From Asterias amurensis (lineage: Eukaryota; Echinodermata; Asteroidea; Forcipulatida; Asteriidae), in assembly GCF_032118995.1 (NCBI RefSeq), contig NC_092661.1, positions 5,704,494 to 5,768,493 of the forward strand: a stretch of 64,000 nt of DNA. Direction: 5' to 3'. Numbering within the stretch: position 1 is the stretch's first letter; each line of letters begins with the position of its first letter. A program made the translations under genes and the position numbers. Below are positions 44,645 through 56,050 of the stretch, piece by piece. The notes beneath the pieces were generated by a model. That model saw only the letters and a program-made list of their open reading frames with translations, did not search any database and was not told where the DNA came from.

Positions 44645-45244
44645 GTTTTCAGACATGGTCTAACATTCCCCGAAAGCTTGTCACTAGTTTTCTCGGACGA
44701 ATGTGCAAAGCCCGAGGAAGAGAAGCAATATCAGAACTGATGAAGATCCTTTTTACACAACCAACTGAAATGGTCAGTAACATGGGGGGGAGGAGCATTT
44801 CGGGATCCTTGTGTGAGGTCTGTGATTATTTATCCAGAAGTGGAGATATCTACCCCTAGCCCAGAGGCATCACAATCTGAGGCGGTAGAGGTAAAAAAGA
44901 AACTGTTTGTACCTGACCTGATTGTAGAAAAAGTGGGCAGAGTTAATACCGATTCCATAGAACTCCTTGTGGGTTCAGTTAAATCAGGTCAGTTTTTAAC
45001 GGCACGTGATCACAGGCAACTCAAATATGAGTTGCTTCCTATACTAACAAGGCAAACATGTGCAGTGGGACTTGTCATTTGTTCTACCGAGGCAAAGTTG
45101 ATGCATTTCTCTTTTAGAGGCTTTGATGTGAAACTTCAGACTAGATCATATCAGTTTGATGGGGAAGATGCTGCTCAGATATGTATGTCAATGTGCAGTG
45201 ACACAGTACACTATGCCAGACAAACCCAATTGTTAGTTAATTGA
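44645..45244 (+). pseudogene. Unrecognised coding fragment with a frame break
   Basis: A strong acceptor-like tract (TTTTTCCTCCTTCAG) ends at 44644. One frame then runs FQTWSNIPRKLVTSFLGRM to about 44770-44790; a frame one base over continues to the TGA at 45242-45244. The second part (about 143 codons from 44813, opened by GTG, not ATG) is acidic at first, then has VGSVKSGQFLTARDHRQLKY and LQTRSYQFDGEDAAQICMSM. The switch coincides with a run of seven G at 44784-44790, consistent with a frameshift. Composition is protein-like and it ends cleanly like a last exon, but I cannot name a family. It may be the 3' exon of a decayed gene or transposon protein. Confidence 0.45.
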
Positions 45245-47340
45245 AAATTGCAGAATCTCTAATATATGTTTGCCTGTGGTTGTCCTGCAGCCATGTTTTG
45301 TTGGATACATACAGTGTACAATGTATTGTGTAACTCAGAGGTGCTAAACGGTACCATACTGTATGTCATATATAAAATCTACTTTTGAAAATGTGATTGT
45401 TGATGAATCTTAATTAAGTTATTACTGATTACCTATAAAGTAGCTTAAAATTCATGTACAGTATTAGACAGCTCGTTTGGGTCACTGTTTCACTGTGTGC
45501 AAGCAGCAATGTTCAGAAAAAAGCTGTGCTACACCATCACATATGTAATAGTGATGTCACTTTGTGTAAATAGAACTCTTGAGGTTTAAGCAACCATTAC
45601 AAGTAACCTTTACTTGAAATAGATAATTTAAAAAATTGCTTTATGAAATAATTATGTTCAGACTATAAGAGTATTTTCAGCATACGTTTAGCTAAGGAAA
45701 TAAGTTTTCGTCATAAAAGTCATTTCCGTAGATAGTTTCCTTCTTGTTTGGTATTTTTTTGGCGAACTGCAGAGCAGTGCGAGCCTATGTAATACCAATT
45801 TCCGGCCGGCCGGCCGGCCGCGTTAAAGTTTTTGAAAATGTTAAAGTTTTTGGTTTAAGTTTTTAGTCTTTGAGTTGAGTTGTTTTTGGTATATATACAA
45901 GCCAAAGTGAAATTGTTATATATACAATTGCCAGTCATTTCAGTAATTTTCAGGGTTTTTTTTTTCAAATAATGTTGAAGTTTTTTGAATAAAAAAATGT
46001 TAAAGTTTTTGGAATATAAAAAATGTTTAAGTTTTTTTTTCAGGCTCGAACATTGACATCTGGATTTAAAAGAAACAAACTCAAATTAAAATCTTAAAGT
46101 TTGAAATAATTTGTTAAAACAAAAATCAAACTCTCTGTCACTGGTTCCAGTTGAATGAGCTGCAACAATGAAGAACATAATGATCATAACTACTGATTGC
46201 AATGATGTACTGACTTGAAACTTAAGTCAAACATTGCCTCTTACAAGTAGATTCATATGAAAGGATAAAACTCAAAGAATTAATCACAGGTTTCAGCTGA
46301 ATGAGCTAAAACAATGAAACATTAAATAGACTTAACTCCTTATTTCAATTATGAACTGACTTCAAACTATTGCTTTTTACATATAGATTCATAAGAAAAG
46401 ATAAACCTCCCTTTGTGCTTCACTGGTTCCTTCAGACAGAAAAACCACGTACAAGAATTTGAATTGAATTACTATGTGTGGTGCAGTTCTAATTGCTTCT
46501 TAAATGAATGTTTTAACAAAACAAAAAAATGGGTCACAGACCGTTGAGCCATTTGATTGATTCGGAGTATGTCTAATGTCTATACAACAAACACTTCAAA
46601 GAAGGAATAACATTTATAAATTTACCAGGCATTTCACCTGTGCAAGCTTGCCCGAAGAGTAATTGCCTCCATGACACCGTCTCTTTCAAATGTACGGAAG
46701 CGTAAAAAGGACATTGAGATATAATAAAAATTGTGACCTAGCATAAGTCATAACTATGAGATACTAAGTATTCATTCATTCATTCATTTTATTTCCACAC
46801 CTGTGCAAACAATAGATAGCAGAGGTACATCTGTTACCTGAATTTTAACTAGATCCAAAAGTCTGTTGATGAGCCAGGGTGCAGCTCACAGCAGCTCTGT
46901 GTTCTCTTGACAATTTAAACCATCTGTACCAATCATCGACTCTTGTGTTTCCACCAAAGGCTCAACTGGCTTTCTCTATGGTATCTATAGGTTACTTCAT
47001 ATCTAGTGATACTGGTAAAGTTTTCTTGAAACTTTCTCTCTATGCCATGCTATACTAACCACAGTACCTCTCAATAGCGTTCCACTGAGCATAATTATGA
47101 TTTTAAACATATAGGCTGAGTGACTAATAACAATGAAGCATCATTTGCACACAATATTGTGGGACCATTTGCCCTGGGAGTTATTGGTCTTTGGCTAGGC
47201 CTTTGCATGACTTTTTCTAACAACGTGTACATGTATGTAAAGATGAAGTTAAGTTTGATATGGAGCCTCATCCCCATAAGTAGTAAATCATCTTTAGTAC
47301 AACATAGTCAGCAACCAAGGGACATTTTCTTGGAACAAGA
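45245..47340. other. Intergenic, AT-rich, low-complexity patches
   Basis: 45801-45822 is a CCGG-repeat patch. 45825-46040 repeats GTTAAAGTTTTTG-type words. 46768-46787 is (ATTC)n. No recognised exon. Confidence 0.5.
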
Positions 47341-47344
47341 ATCC

Positions 47345-47450
47345 CATATTGCAATAATTCCAGTGCTACGTTCTAAGATTAGTTATTGATGGTGGTGTGA
47401 GCCCCAATCCTGGGCCTAACAAATACACATTTAATGAGCATGCTTATCAA
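47345..47450 (+). pseudogene. Short frame with 2A-like NPGP motif, probable retroelement remnant
   Basis: The frame reading VLRLVIDGGVSPNPGPN spans about 47364-47415 and is closed by stops about 18 codons before and 17 codons after it. NPGP preceded by a hydrophobic stretch and D-G/V is the layout of 2A-like ribosome-skipping peptides, known at the N-termini of some echinoderm and other non-LTR retrotransposon proteins. The key DxExNPGP acidic position is not conserved (DGGVSPNPGP), so activity is doubtful. Confidence 0.35.
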
Positions 47451-47804
47451 AACTCCAACTAGCAAAGTATCAACTGAAAATCCAGCATTTCAATCGAGAA
47501 TGACACTTATGATGGAGGACAGCTTCTCAATTTCCGAACTGGTAAGTCTGGAGTTCCGCCTAAGGTTTGGTCCACATCACTTGGACCTACATTGGTTGCG
47601 TTCGATTAGCTTCCCCATGGATTTACACTCGTGGTATCCACGGAACGCATTTGGCATTCTGCAAAAATTAAGGTCAAAGGATGTTCGACTGGAACTCCTT
47701 TCATTGTGTTCATTAGGTCCAAAGATGATCTTCGTTGATTAATGAAAAGATCGTAGACTAATTATTTTCATGGTAAAACTGCAACGTTAAACTATTTTAC
47801 TTCT

Positions 47805-48182
47805 CAGCAGTGGACTCTACTGGTAATTGTCAAAGACTAGCCTTCACACTTGGTGTATCTCAACATATGCATACAAAAACAAACGTGAAAATTTGAGCTC
47901 AATCGGTCATCAAAGTTGCCATATAATAATGAAAGAAGAAAACACCCTTGTCACACGAAGTTGTGTGCGTTTAGATGGTTGATTTCGAGACCTGAAGTTC
48001 TAAATCTGAGGTCTCGAAATCAAATTCGTGGAAAATTACTTCTTTCTCGAAAACTACCTCACTTCAGAGGGAGCTGTTTCTCACAATGTTTTATACCATC
48101 AACCTCTCCCCATTACTCATTACCAAGTAAGGATTTATGCCAATAATTATTTTGAGCAATTACCAATTACCACTGCCTTTAA
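47805..48182. repeat. TTAA foldback MITE, family 1
   Basis: 378 bp, left terminus slightly eroded (GCAGTGGACTCTACTGG), right end CCACTGCCTTTAA. Confidence 0.82.
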
Positions 48183-48946
48183 AGGCTTTATGTTTTGTTT
48201 CATTCATTATGCCTGTTATTGGCCGAAGATTGCACCACAGAGCATTATTACTATAAAATGCAACCCAAAATTCCAGGGCTCTCGAGCAGCGCGCGTTCGC
48301 ACTTATGCTCCTCCTTAAATAGATTTGTCGTCTCCCCCTAAAATGTCTTGTCTGGATCCATCCTTGACGATGCTGGTGATGATTGGGATGAAACGCCGTC
48401 TGATGAGCATTAACTGTGCAGAATTAATATGGATGAATTGGGTTTTATTTGGGTGTTTTTTTTTAGATACAATTAATATAGCAAAAAATGGCGCATTCTT
48501 TATAACTTGACATTTGTAGGCCGTTTTTCGCATCCGGCCCCCAGTTTTGCTTTGCATGCGTTCTGTCACCAATTTTTCCCTGCAGTCTTGGTTGAAAGAC
48601 CTTTGCATGGATTAACTTCCCATCAGCCTCGCTAACTTTGCGCATCTCGAGTTGGGAAGAGTTAATCGTCTGCTCTATGGTTATAGCTAGTAATTGTCTC
48701 ACGTCCTAAAGTTCTTTCTGAAATCGACCCCAACTTCGAATTCCAGCATGAAATTAAGAAGAAAAGCGCGCCCTCTATTATGTTTACGTTACCAGTATGA
48801 GATAGTACGTCTCGGACTAAGACCAATTTTGCCCCTGGATTGGGTATAGTAATTAGTATGGTGCTGTTTTCCGTATGATGTGCTTTATGTCGGCGGAGCT
48901 GGAAAAAACCTTCAAACAAGTTCAATCCAATAATTCCCATGAAAAG
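48183..48946. other. 5' flank of oxidoreductase B
   Basis: No separate gene recognised. An in-frame ATG at 48875 precedes the chosen start of oxidoreductase B by 24 codons; no TATA box is obvious. Confidence 0.4.
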
Positions 48947-51900
48947 ATGGGTAAATTTGCCGTATTAGGTGCGACTGGCGCTACTGGTCGGCAGTTACTA
49001 AATCTTGCCTTGGAACAAGGGCATGAAATAGTGGCATTGTGCAGAAACCCATCCACACTGACGGTGAATCATGAGAACTTACAGGTTTGTATATGGTATT
49101 GGTAATAAATGGTATACTATATGCAATGACAGCAATGGAATCATTAAAAATTGCACGGTTTTCATTTTGTGTACAAGTTGACCCGTTTGGCTTCCGACGG
49201 CGGAGCCGACCCATGCTTGAAAGGCAAACGGAAATCTGGTTCCAACATGTACAATTTGGACAGCTACAATGTAGTCAACAGATTTGCTCCATTTTTTTTA
49301 CCACTTTCGTCTCGAAAATCATGACACGACAAATTCTACATGTTTGTAGGAACACGAACTTAATCCTCAATGTCAATCAAATGAACACTCGAAACACCAT
49401 TGAGAAAATAATTTTGAAAAAAAGGACAAAATCTTCCCAGATCCCTGAGCAAAACAGTTCGACAAATTTCCCAGGTTGAATTTTGAACCTGCCGCATTGT
49501 ATGTTTTTTGACTTTCCGATATGTTCAACACTTTATTTTTTGGTCACCAAGCGTTGAACTGCACGTACCAGCCTATTGGATCGATGAACTGCAGAGCCGC
49601 AGCCTAGTTGGACCATGGAGGAAGGAAGAGAAGGAGCTCGAAGGAAGGGACTTCAAAAGTCGAACCTGTGGTACCGCGGTCGTTTAACGACGCCTCGTCA
49701 ATCACCCACATACCTTATACAAACAATTGGCGACCTGGCGTATGTGAGTTTGCGCTTAAAAACAGTTTTTTTGAAACCTGATAAAATTTGTGTACACTTT
49801 CGCTCACCAAATCGAAAAACACAATTGAATACCAACCACCCTCGTGTGCTAGTACCCAAGTTTTGAACCACCGCTAGTGACAGGAAAGTTGCAAAAAATG
49901 TAAAAATATGCTATGATATTTCCATGTAAACACCACAAACGGTAAATGAAAACGTGTGTATTCACAATTCTTGTCTCCAATAATTCAACTTTACACGAAG
50001 GCAACAGTGCAGACTGGCGGTACAAAGAGATCTAATCCCGCTCGTTAATCGGCCGTCCAGCTGGAGGTCTCCTATCTTTTTCCACTAGTTAGACGGGGGC
50101 ATTGTCAGGGTACTCTTTTGTTATTCTGCAGTTTTGCGGGTCGTTCGAGCTCCTTCTCTTCCTTCCTCTCTGGTTGGACTAAACCATTCTGTGAAAGGGC
50201 TTTTACAAGGCAGTGCGTGTGCGCCATTACAATGCCTTGCGTTCACTCATAATAGCGCGCAAGCACTACCGTGCTGCCTTGTAACAGACTTTCTTGTGGG
50301 CTAATTTACTGATTTTTAGCCCAAATTTCTCTGATTCCAGCTTCACCAAATTTTAATATTTTTTAGATTAGAGATGGCAACTTTTGATGACATCAAACTT
50401 CTGCGCAACAAAACAGCGTAATAGGGGTTATCATAATTACCTTTTAGTCTACTTTTAGAAGTGTGTGTTTCCCCATCAGCCATGTCGGCAGGACAGCACT
50501 TCTCAATTTCTGCCCGGCAAAAGAACTAAATTGAGGCTGTACACAATGTCTACATATACCATCGTTTAGGGATTGCCACATACACCATGTACATTTGTAC
50601 ATGCATTTTCTGATGTGTTGTTCGTTGAAATGTCACTCTGTGAGCAGATTCTGTTTTATAAATGTGTTTAGCCTCACACCTCTTAATGATTTCTCTAAAT
50701 CACCAAAAAGTCAAGTTTGTATAACAAACAGGCTTGAACTGTGTTTGAAGACAAAAATGTTGTTCTTATTTTTCTGATGAACACTTTTAATGTGGATATC
50801 AAACATGTATCACTATCATGTCAAACAAAATAATGAATATTTTCGTTATGTTTGTGACTACAACGGTTCCATCGGCAGCTACATGTACATATATGTAGAA
50901 GCTTCTCTTGAGAGCAGTTCAATCAAGAGCGGAAACCTGGATCAATACTCCACCACTAAGACTCAACTATCTCACCGAGGCAGGCCATTAACACTTTGTC
51001 CGAAAGTCTGTCATAACAAGAAATTTTACTTGTGACAGTGAATTAATTGTTTGTTTTTAAATTTTCTTCAAGGCAGTCCAAGCTGACGTGAATTCATCCG
51101 AATCAATGAAAGCCCACTTTACAGGATGTGACGTCATCTTCTCATGTCTGGGTAGGTCAGGTGCTCTGGCAGTCAGAGAAATTACATTCTACTCGGAGAC
51201 AATCAAATGTATAACACAAGCTATGGAGGAATCAGGAGTGAAGAGACTTGTGTGCATGTCGTCATGGTGTACTGACTGTGAGTTTGTGTTGGACTATTTC
51301 CTGCCGAAGTTCTGTATAATCTTGGTAGAACGTCAGACCTGGAATTTCATCTTTGCCTGGGCAAGGCCATTTCCATTTCGCTACGGGCACTTCGGTTGGA
51401 AAATCTCAAAGTCTATGGGAAAATTTTGAAGGGGCAACAAGGTCAAGACCAGGCAAGAGAAGCCACGGCCTCCGCTGCCTCCAGGAAATTCCAGGCCTGG
51501 AATGTCATATATTAGTGACCACCATGACCTTTGACCTTTTCACCCCCAAACAACAACTTTTCTGTCTTTAAGTTTGGAAGTTATAGTTCTGAAACCCCAG
51601 ACAGACAGACAGACAGAGGTCCAAACAGACAGAAACAGGCCATTTTAGGCGATTCAATGGTTTGTGTTACCAATGCAATTACCATTCCTAACAAATAAGG
51701 ACATGAAAAACAAAGGGCATGACAAACGTGATGTCGGCTATTTCTATACATCTGGAGGTAGGCTTAAGGCACTGGACACTTTTGGTAATGATTCAAAACA
51801 TTTTGCATAAAAACTTACTTAGTAATGAGCAATGGAGAGCTGTTGATAGTATAAAACTTTGTAGGAATCGACTGTCCCTCTAAACTAATGTAAGTTTTGA

Positions 51901-54350
51901 GAAAGAGGTAATTTTTCACTAAAATAAAACACTTGAATTTGAAAAAGACTTCAGGCCTGATCGGGCATCTCAAAGCACACAGGTTTGTGCAACAAGCTGA
52001 CAAGGGTGTTTTTTTCCTTCATTATTTTCTTGCAACTTTGATGACTGGTCTTTGACGATATTACCAAATGCGTCCAGTGCCTTTAATAGCCTTTAACTGT
52101 TTTTCTTATCTCTTTGCAATATTTCAGTCCGAGGCAGGTATCCAGGCTCGTTCTTCATGGAGTGGATATTGAAACCGTTTATGGGACTGACTATAGGCAG
52201 ACTCCTGAGTGACATGGCTAGAATGGAACAGTACCTGATGCAGAGGAGTCAGGATACTACATGTATTAACTACACAGTGGTCAGACCACCAGGCCTATCA
52301 AATGGGCCAATCACTGGTGAGCAATATTCTCAAGGAATACTGTGCTACTTGTTCTCACTTTACCTGAACATAGTATAAGTGCATTAAAGGCAGTGGACAC
52401 TATTGGTAATTGTCAAAGACTAGCCTTCACAGTTGGTGTATCTCAACATATGCATCAAATAACAAACCTGTAAAAAATTGAGCTCAATCGGTCATCAAAG
52501 TTGCGAAATAATAATGAAAGAAGAAAACACACTTGTCACACAAAGTTGTGTGCAGTTAGATGGTTGATTTCGAGACCTCAAGTTCTAAACTTGAGGTCTC
52601 GAAATCAAATTTGTGGAAATTTACTTCTTTCTCCAAAACTATGGCACTTCAGAGGGAGCCGTTTCTCACAATGTTTTATACCACCAACCTCTCCCCATTA
52701 CTTGTCACCGAGAAAGGTTTTATGCTAATAATTATTTTGAGTAATTACCAATAGTGTCCACTGCCTTTAAGTTTTAACTTTAAACAAGCTTTCAGCACAT
52801 CATATTCAATATAAAACTTAAGCTAAGCTCATTTATATAACAGCGAGCTCCTAAAGTGTTAATATTAAAGGCAGTGGACCTTATTGGTAATTACTCAAAA
52901 TAATAATTGGCATGAAACCTTACTTGGTAACGAGTAATGGGGAGAGGTTGATAGTATAACGCATTGTGGAAAACGGCTACCTCTAAAGTGAAGTAGTTTT
53001 TGAGAAAGAAGTAATTTTCCACTAATTTGATTTCGAGACCTCAGATTTAGAATTTGAGGTCGCGAAATCAAGCTTCTGAAAGCACAATTGGGCTCAAATT
53101 TTCACTAGTTTGTTATTTTATGCATAATTGAGGTACACCAAGTGAGAAAATTGGTCTTTGACAATTACCAATAGTGTCCAGTGTCTTTAAGAACACAACC
53201 TGCTGAGATGTCCATCATAATGAAATCCATTATTGGTCAGTCAAGAACATATTTGGCCTCTAGTAATTGAAGTCAGTGCGCTTGTTATATGTTTTGTGTT
53301 TGGCTTATAACAGAGCAAGAATCCTGTGATGACTACATTTATGGAAGACCTTTAGTTCCCTTCCCTTTGGCCTTGGTGCCCTTCAAAATGTGCACCTATC
53401 AAAACCAAAACGGCCTTGACCTCAAAATTACAAAGTTCCAGGCCTGTTAATAGTTGGTATGATTGTTGGATCTGCTCTACTCTAGATGTCAAGACTACTT
53501 CAAAAGGGTGGGGCAAACATTAATGTTTACCTCCATTTTGAAAATAAGGTTTTTTCACTGGCAGGGTACAGGGGGACAATGCTTCTGGTGGGGTAGGGAG
53601 GGATGGGCAGGGACCATTTTTAATAACCTTTTAGTTTAGAGCACTACATGTATCTGAGTGCACCTGGGTGTCACATTCCCCATCCCCCTCTATCCATGGC
53701 TTTACATGTAGTTATGATGCTGTCCTAGTATTATCCTCTTTCCATAAATCAAACTCAGAAAAAGGGAGGCCCAAATGATTTGTAAATTGAACCATATTGC
53801 CACCATTGTGAATGAAAAGTCAAAAAGAAAATTTACCAAAACTTAAAACCACCTGTGTGAATGTCAAATAATCGTCATAAGTTACCTCTTTTACAGTCCA
53901 CAAACCTAATCGATTGAAGTTTGAAAAGCATTGAGACAATGAAAAGTGTTGACGATTATGTCAAATTCAGGTTCTGTCTGAAAAATTGGGACACAATTTT
54001 CCGTCATTTTGCCCATGTATTCCGCTATCAGGAATTGGTTGACTTGTAACCTTTTAAATTACAGTCTACAAACCCAACTGCGATTAAAGTTTGAAAAGTA
54101 TCAAGACACAAATTACACGTCACATTGTCAGCCTATGGATTCCACATCTGAAATTTGTAAACTTATAATTTTGAAAATTTGTTTAATTTTGTTTGCAACA
54201 GATAAAAAATTCTTCACCGAAGAGGGGCAGTATGTGACCAGTGTTGGTTACCAAAGCACCTATATTTCCCGAGCTGATGTTGCCAGATTCATGCTGGCAT
54301 GTCTTGAAACTCAAGAATATGACAAGAAAATCATCGCTATTGCTGTGTGA
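48947..54350 (+). CDS. NAD(P)-binding oxidoreductase B, flavin reductase / biliverdin reductase B-like
   Basis: Paralog of the gene at 19961, same predicted role. Exons: 48947-49084, 51073-51277, 52128-52316 and 54202-54350, total 681 nt, 226 aa, phases 0, 1, 1 as in A. Exon 1 has the Rossmann motif GATGATG (residues 8-14) and ALCRNP; exon 2 has DVNSSESM, FSCLG and CMSSWCTD; exon 3 has PGSFFMEWI and VRPPGL; exon 4 has RADVARFML and ends IIAIAV. Splice sites are AG/GT throughout (GTTTGT, GTGAGT, GTGAGC donors). The start at 48947 aligns with A; an in-frame ATG at 48875 would add 24 residues not found in A. Introns 2 and 3 contain three family 1 MITEs, and a fourth begins 6 bases after the stop. 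Family assignment is firm, substrate unknown. Confidence 0.85.
49603..50184. repeat. Element with 36-bp terminal inverted repeats in intron 1 of oxidoreductase B
   Basis: The left end GGAGGAAGGAAGAGAAGGAG (49614-49633) plus CTCGAA is matched inverted at 50146-50175, with GTTGGAC outside each arm. The 500-bp interior is mostly unpaired. Non-autonomous DNA element. Confidence 0.7.
50203..50284. repeat. Small foldback, TTACAAGGCAGTGCG ends
   Basis: TTACAAGGCAGTGCG pairs with CGTGCTGCCTTGTAA across about 80 bp, in intron 1 of oxidoreductase B. Confidence 0.6.
51597..51618. repeat. (CAGA)n microsatellite
   Basis: AGACAGACAGACAGACAGA with further CAGACAGAAACAG just beyond, in intron 2 of oxidoreductase B. 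Confidence 0.9.
51764..52086. repeat. Family 1 MITE in intron 2 of oxidoreductase B
   Basis: 323 bp, TTAAGGCACTGGACACTTTT to GCGTCCAGTGCCTTTAA, central hairpin eroded. It ends 41 bp before exon 3, leaving little room for the branch point and pyrimidine tract. Confidence 0.8.
52384..52770. repeat. TTAA foldback MITE, family 1, in intron 3 of oxidoreductase B
   Basis: 387 bp. The central hairpin is perfect here: GAGACCTCAAGTTC facing GAACTTGAGGTCTC, suggesting a young copy. Confidence 0.88.
52865..53190. repeat. Family 1 MITE in intron 3 of oxidoreductase B, internal deletion
   Basis: 326 bp, TTAAAGGCAGTGGACCTTAT to GTGTCCAGTGTCTTTAA. About 60 bp of the right arm is missing. Confidence 0.83.
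53191..54201. other. Rest of intron 3 of oxidoreductase B
   Basis: GGCCTTGGTGCCCTTCAAAA near 53364 recurs in part near 21957. CAGTC(C/T)ACAAACC and GATT(G/A)AAGTTTGAAAAG recur at 53896-53930 and 54062-54099, a short diverged tandem repeat. No exon seen. Confidence 0.45.
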
Positions 54351-54355
54351 GATTC

Positions 54356-54740
54356 TTAAAGGCAGTGGACACTACTGGTTATTGTCCAAGACTAGCCTTC
54401 ACAGTTGGTGTATCACAACATATGCATAAAATAAGAACCCTGAGAAAATTTGAGCTCAATGGTCGTCAAAGTTGCGAGATAATAATGAAAGAAAAAACAC
54501 CCTTGTCACACGGAGTTTTGTGCGTTTAGATGGTTGATTTCGAGACCTCAAGTTCTAAACTTGAGGTCTTGAAATCAAATTCGTGGAAAATTACTTCTTT
54601 CTCGAAAACTATGGCACTTCAGAGGGAGCCGTTTCTCACAATGTTTTATACCATCAACCTCTCCCCATTACACGTCACCAACAAAGGTTTTATGCTAATA
54701 ATTATTTTGAGTAATTACCAATAGTGTCCACTGCCTTTAA
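54356..54740. repeat. TTAA foldback MITE, family 1, just after the oxidoreductase B stop codon
   Basis: 385 bp full copy. The TTAA begins 6 bases after the stop codon, so the transcript's 3' UTR must enter the palindrome almost at once. Confidence 0.88.
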
Positions 54741-55023
54741 GGTCAACCCTCTTCTGCCATTTCCCATGTTGTATTGTGTAACTGTGGTGGTGATCCAGTA
54801 ACACTGCAGGTTGAATAGCTTCTGACTGGCACCCCTGAACAACGATACTGACAAAAAAAGGGGGACAATCCCGCCCCCAAAATGCTTGGGCCTTCCATTC
54901 GCAACGTCACAATAAAAAAATTCCTGTCCACTTCCCCCTGCTAAATGTTGATAGAAACGCCAAAGACCGCACACAATTTTTCAGTGTGACTTTCTTTTTT
55001 AAATATTACAAAAAAAAGGCTTT

Positions 55024-55334
55024 TTAAAAGGCACTGGACACTTTTGGTAATTGTCAAAGACACTTTCAACATATGCATAAAATAATGTGAACATTTTAGC
55101 TCAATTGTTCTTCGAAGTTGTGAGACAATAATGGAAGAAAAAACACCCTTGTTGCACAAGTTGTGTGCTTTCAGATGCTTGATTTCGAAACCACGGAACC
55201 ATATTTTTGTGAGAAATTGAGGGAGCCGTTTCTCACAATGTTTTACATACATGTAATATCAACAGCTCTCCATTGCTTGTTACCAAGTAAGTTTTTATGC
55301 TAACAATTATTTTGAGTAATTACAAGGTGTCCAG
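55024..55334. repeat. Truncated family 1 MITE
   Basis: TTAAAAGGCACTGGACACTT to ATTACAAGGTGTCC. The final terminus is broken and joined to the 27528-type tandem fragment and a weak tRNA-like block (TAGCATAGTTGATAGAGCTC, GGTTCAAG). Confidence 0.72.
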
Positions 55335-55584
55335 GGGGGCAAGGGGCCGTGGTGCGGGGGCCCAACAAGACAACAAGATATGGCCGGGATTGTAATAGCA
55401 TAGTTGATAGAGCTCCAGAGCTTTTGGAGTTTGCAGGTTCAAGTTTCCACTCTTCACAGTTTGTCTGTACTCGGCCAACGCTGTTTTAAGATATACCCAT
55501 TCAGTTTTCATTGTGGTTTTTTTATTAGTTGATGACAAGGAAACTACCTGAAATATTCGCATTGGCTACATTGACCCCCCCCCC

Positions 55585-56050
55585 CAATTTAACAAAGACC
55601 TATGGTTGATCTTGACTGCAAATCAATCAGAGTTGCTTAGTGAAATGATCTGATGTCACAATACAAATCACTATGGTGATACTTACAACTTGTCTTAAAG
55701 ACACTGGACACCTTTGGTAATTGTGTATCTCAACATATGCATAAGTTAACAAACCTGTGAAAATTTGAACTCACTCGGTCGTCAAAGTTACAAGATAACA
55801 ATGGAAGAAAAAATACTCTTGTCACAGGACGTTGTGTGCTTTCAGATGCTCGCGTTCGGGACCTCAAAATCTAATTCTGATGTCTCAAAATCAATCTCGA
55901 AAACGACGTTACTTCAGAGGGAGCAGTTTCTCACAATGTTTTAAACTTGTTTTGTTAACAAGTAAGTTTTTATCCTAATAATTATTTTGAGTAATCACCA
56001 ACAGTGTCCAGTGCCTTTAAACCTTAGTGCCATGTGAAATCGAGCCCAGT
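55585..56050. repeat. GGGGCCGATTTCACAAAG-type repeat split by a family 1 MITE
   Basis: The left part 55588-55694 (TTGATCTTGACTGCAAATCA, GATGTCACAATACAAATCAC) and right part 56021-56050 (CCTTAGTGCCATGTGAAATC) correspond to 10431-10576. The family 1 MITE lies at a TTAA between them. Confidence 0.75.
55695..56020. repeat. TTAA foldback MITE, family 1, nested
   Basis: 326 bp, TTAAAGACACTGGACACCTT to AGTGTCCAGTGCCTTTAA, inserted into the repeat at 55585-56050. Confidence 0.85.
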
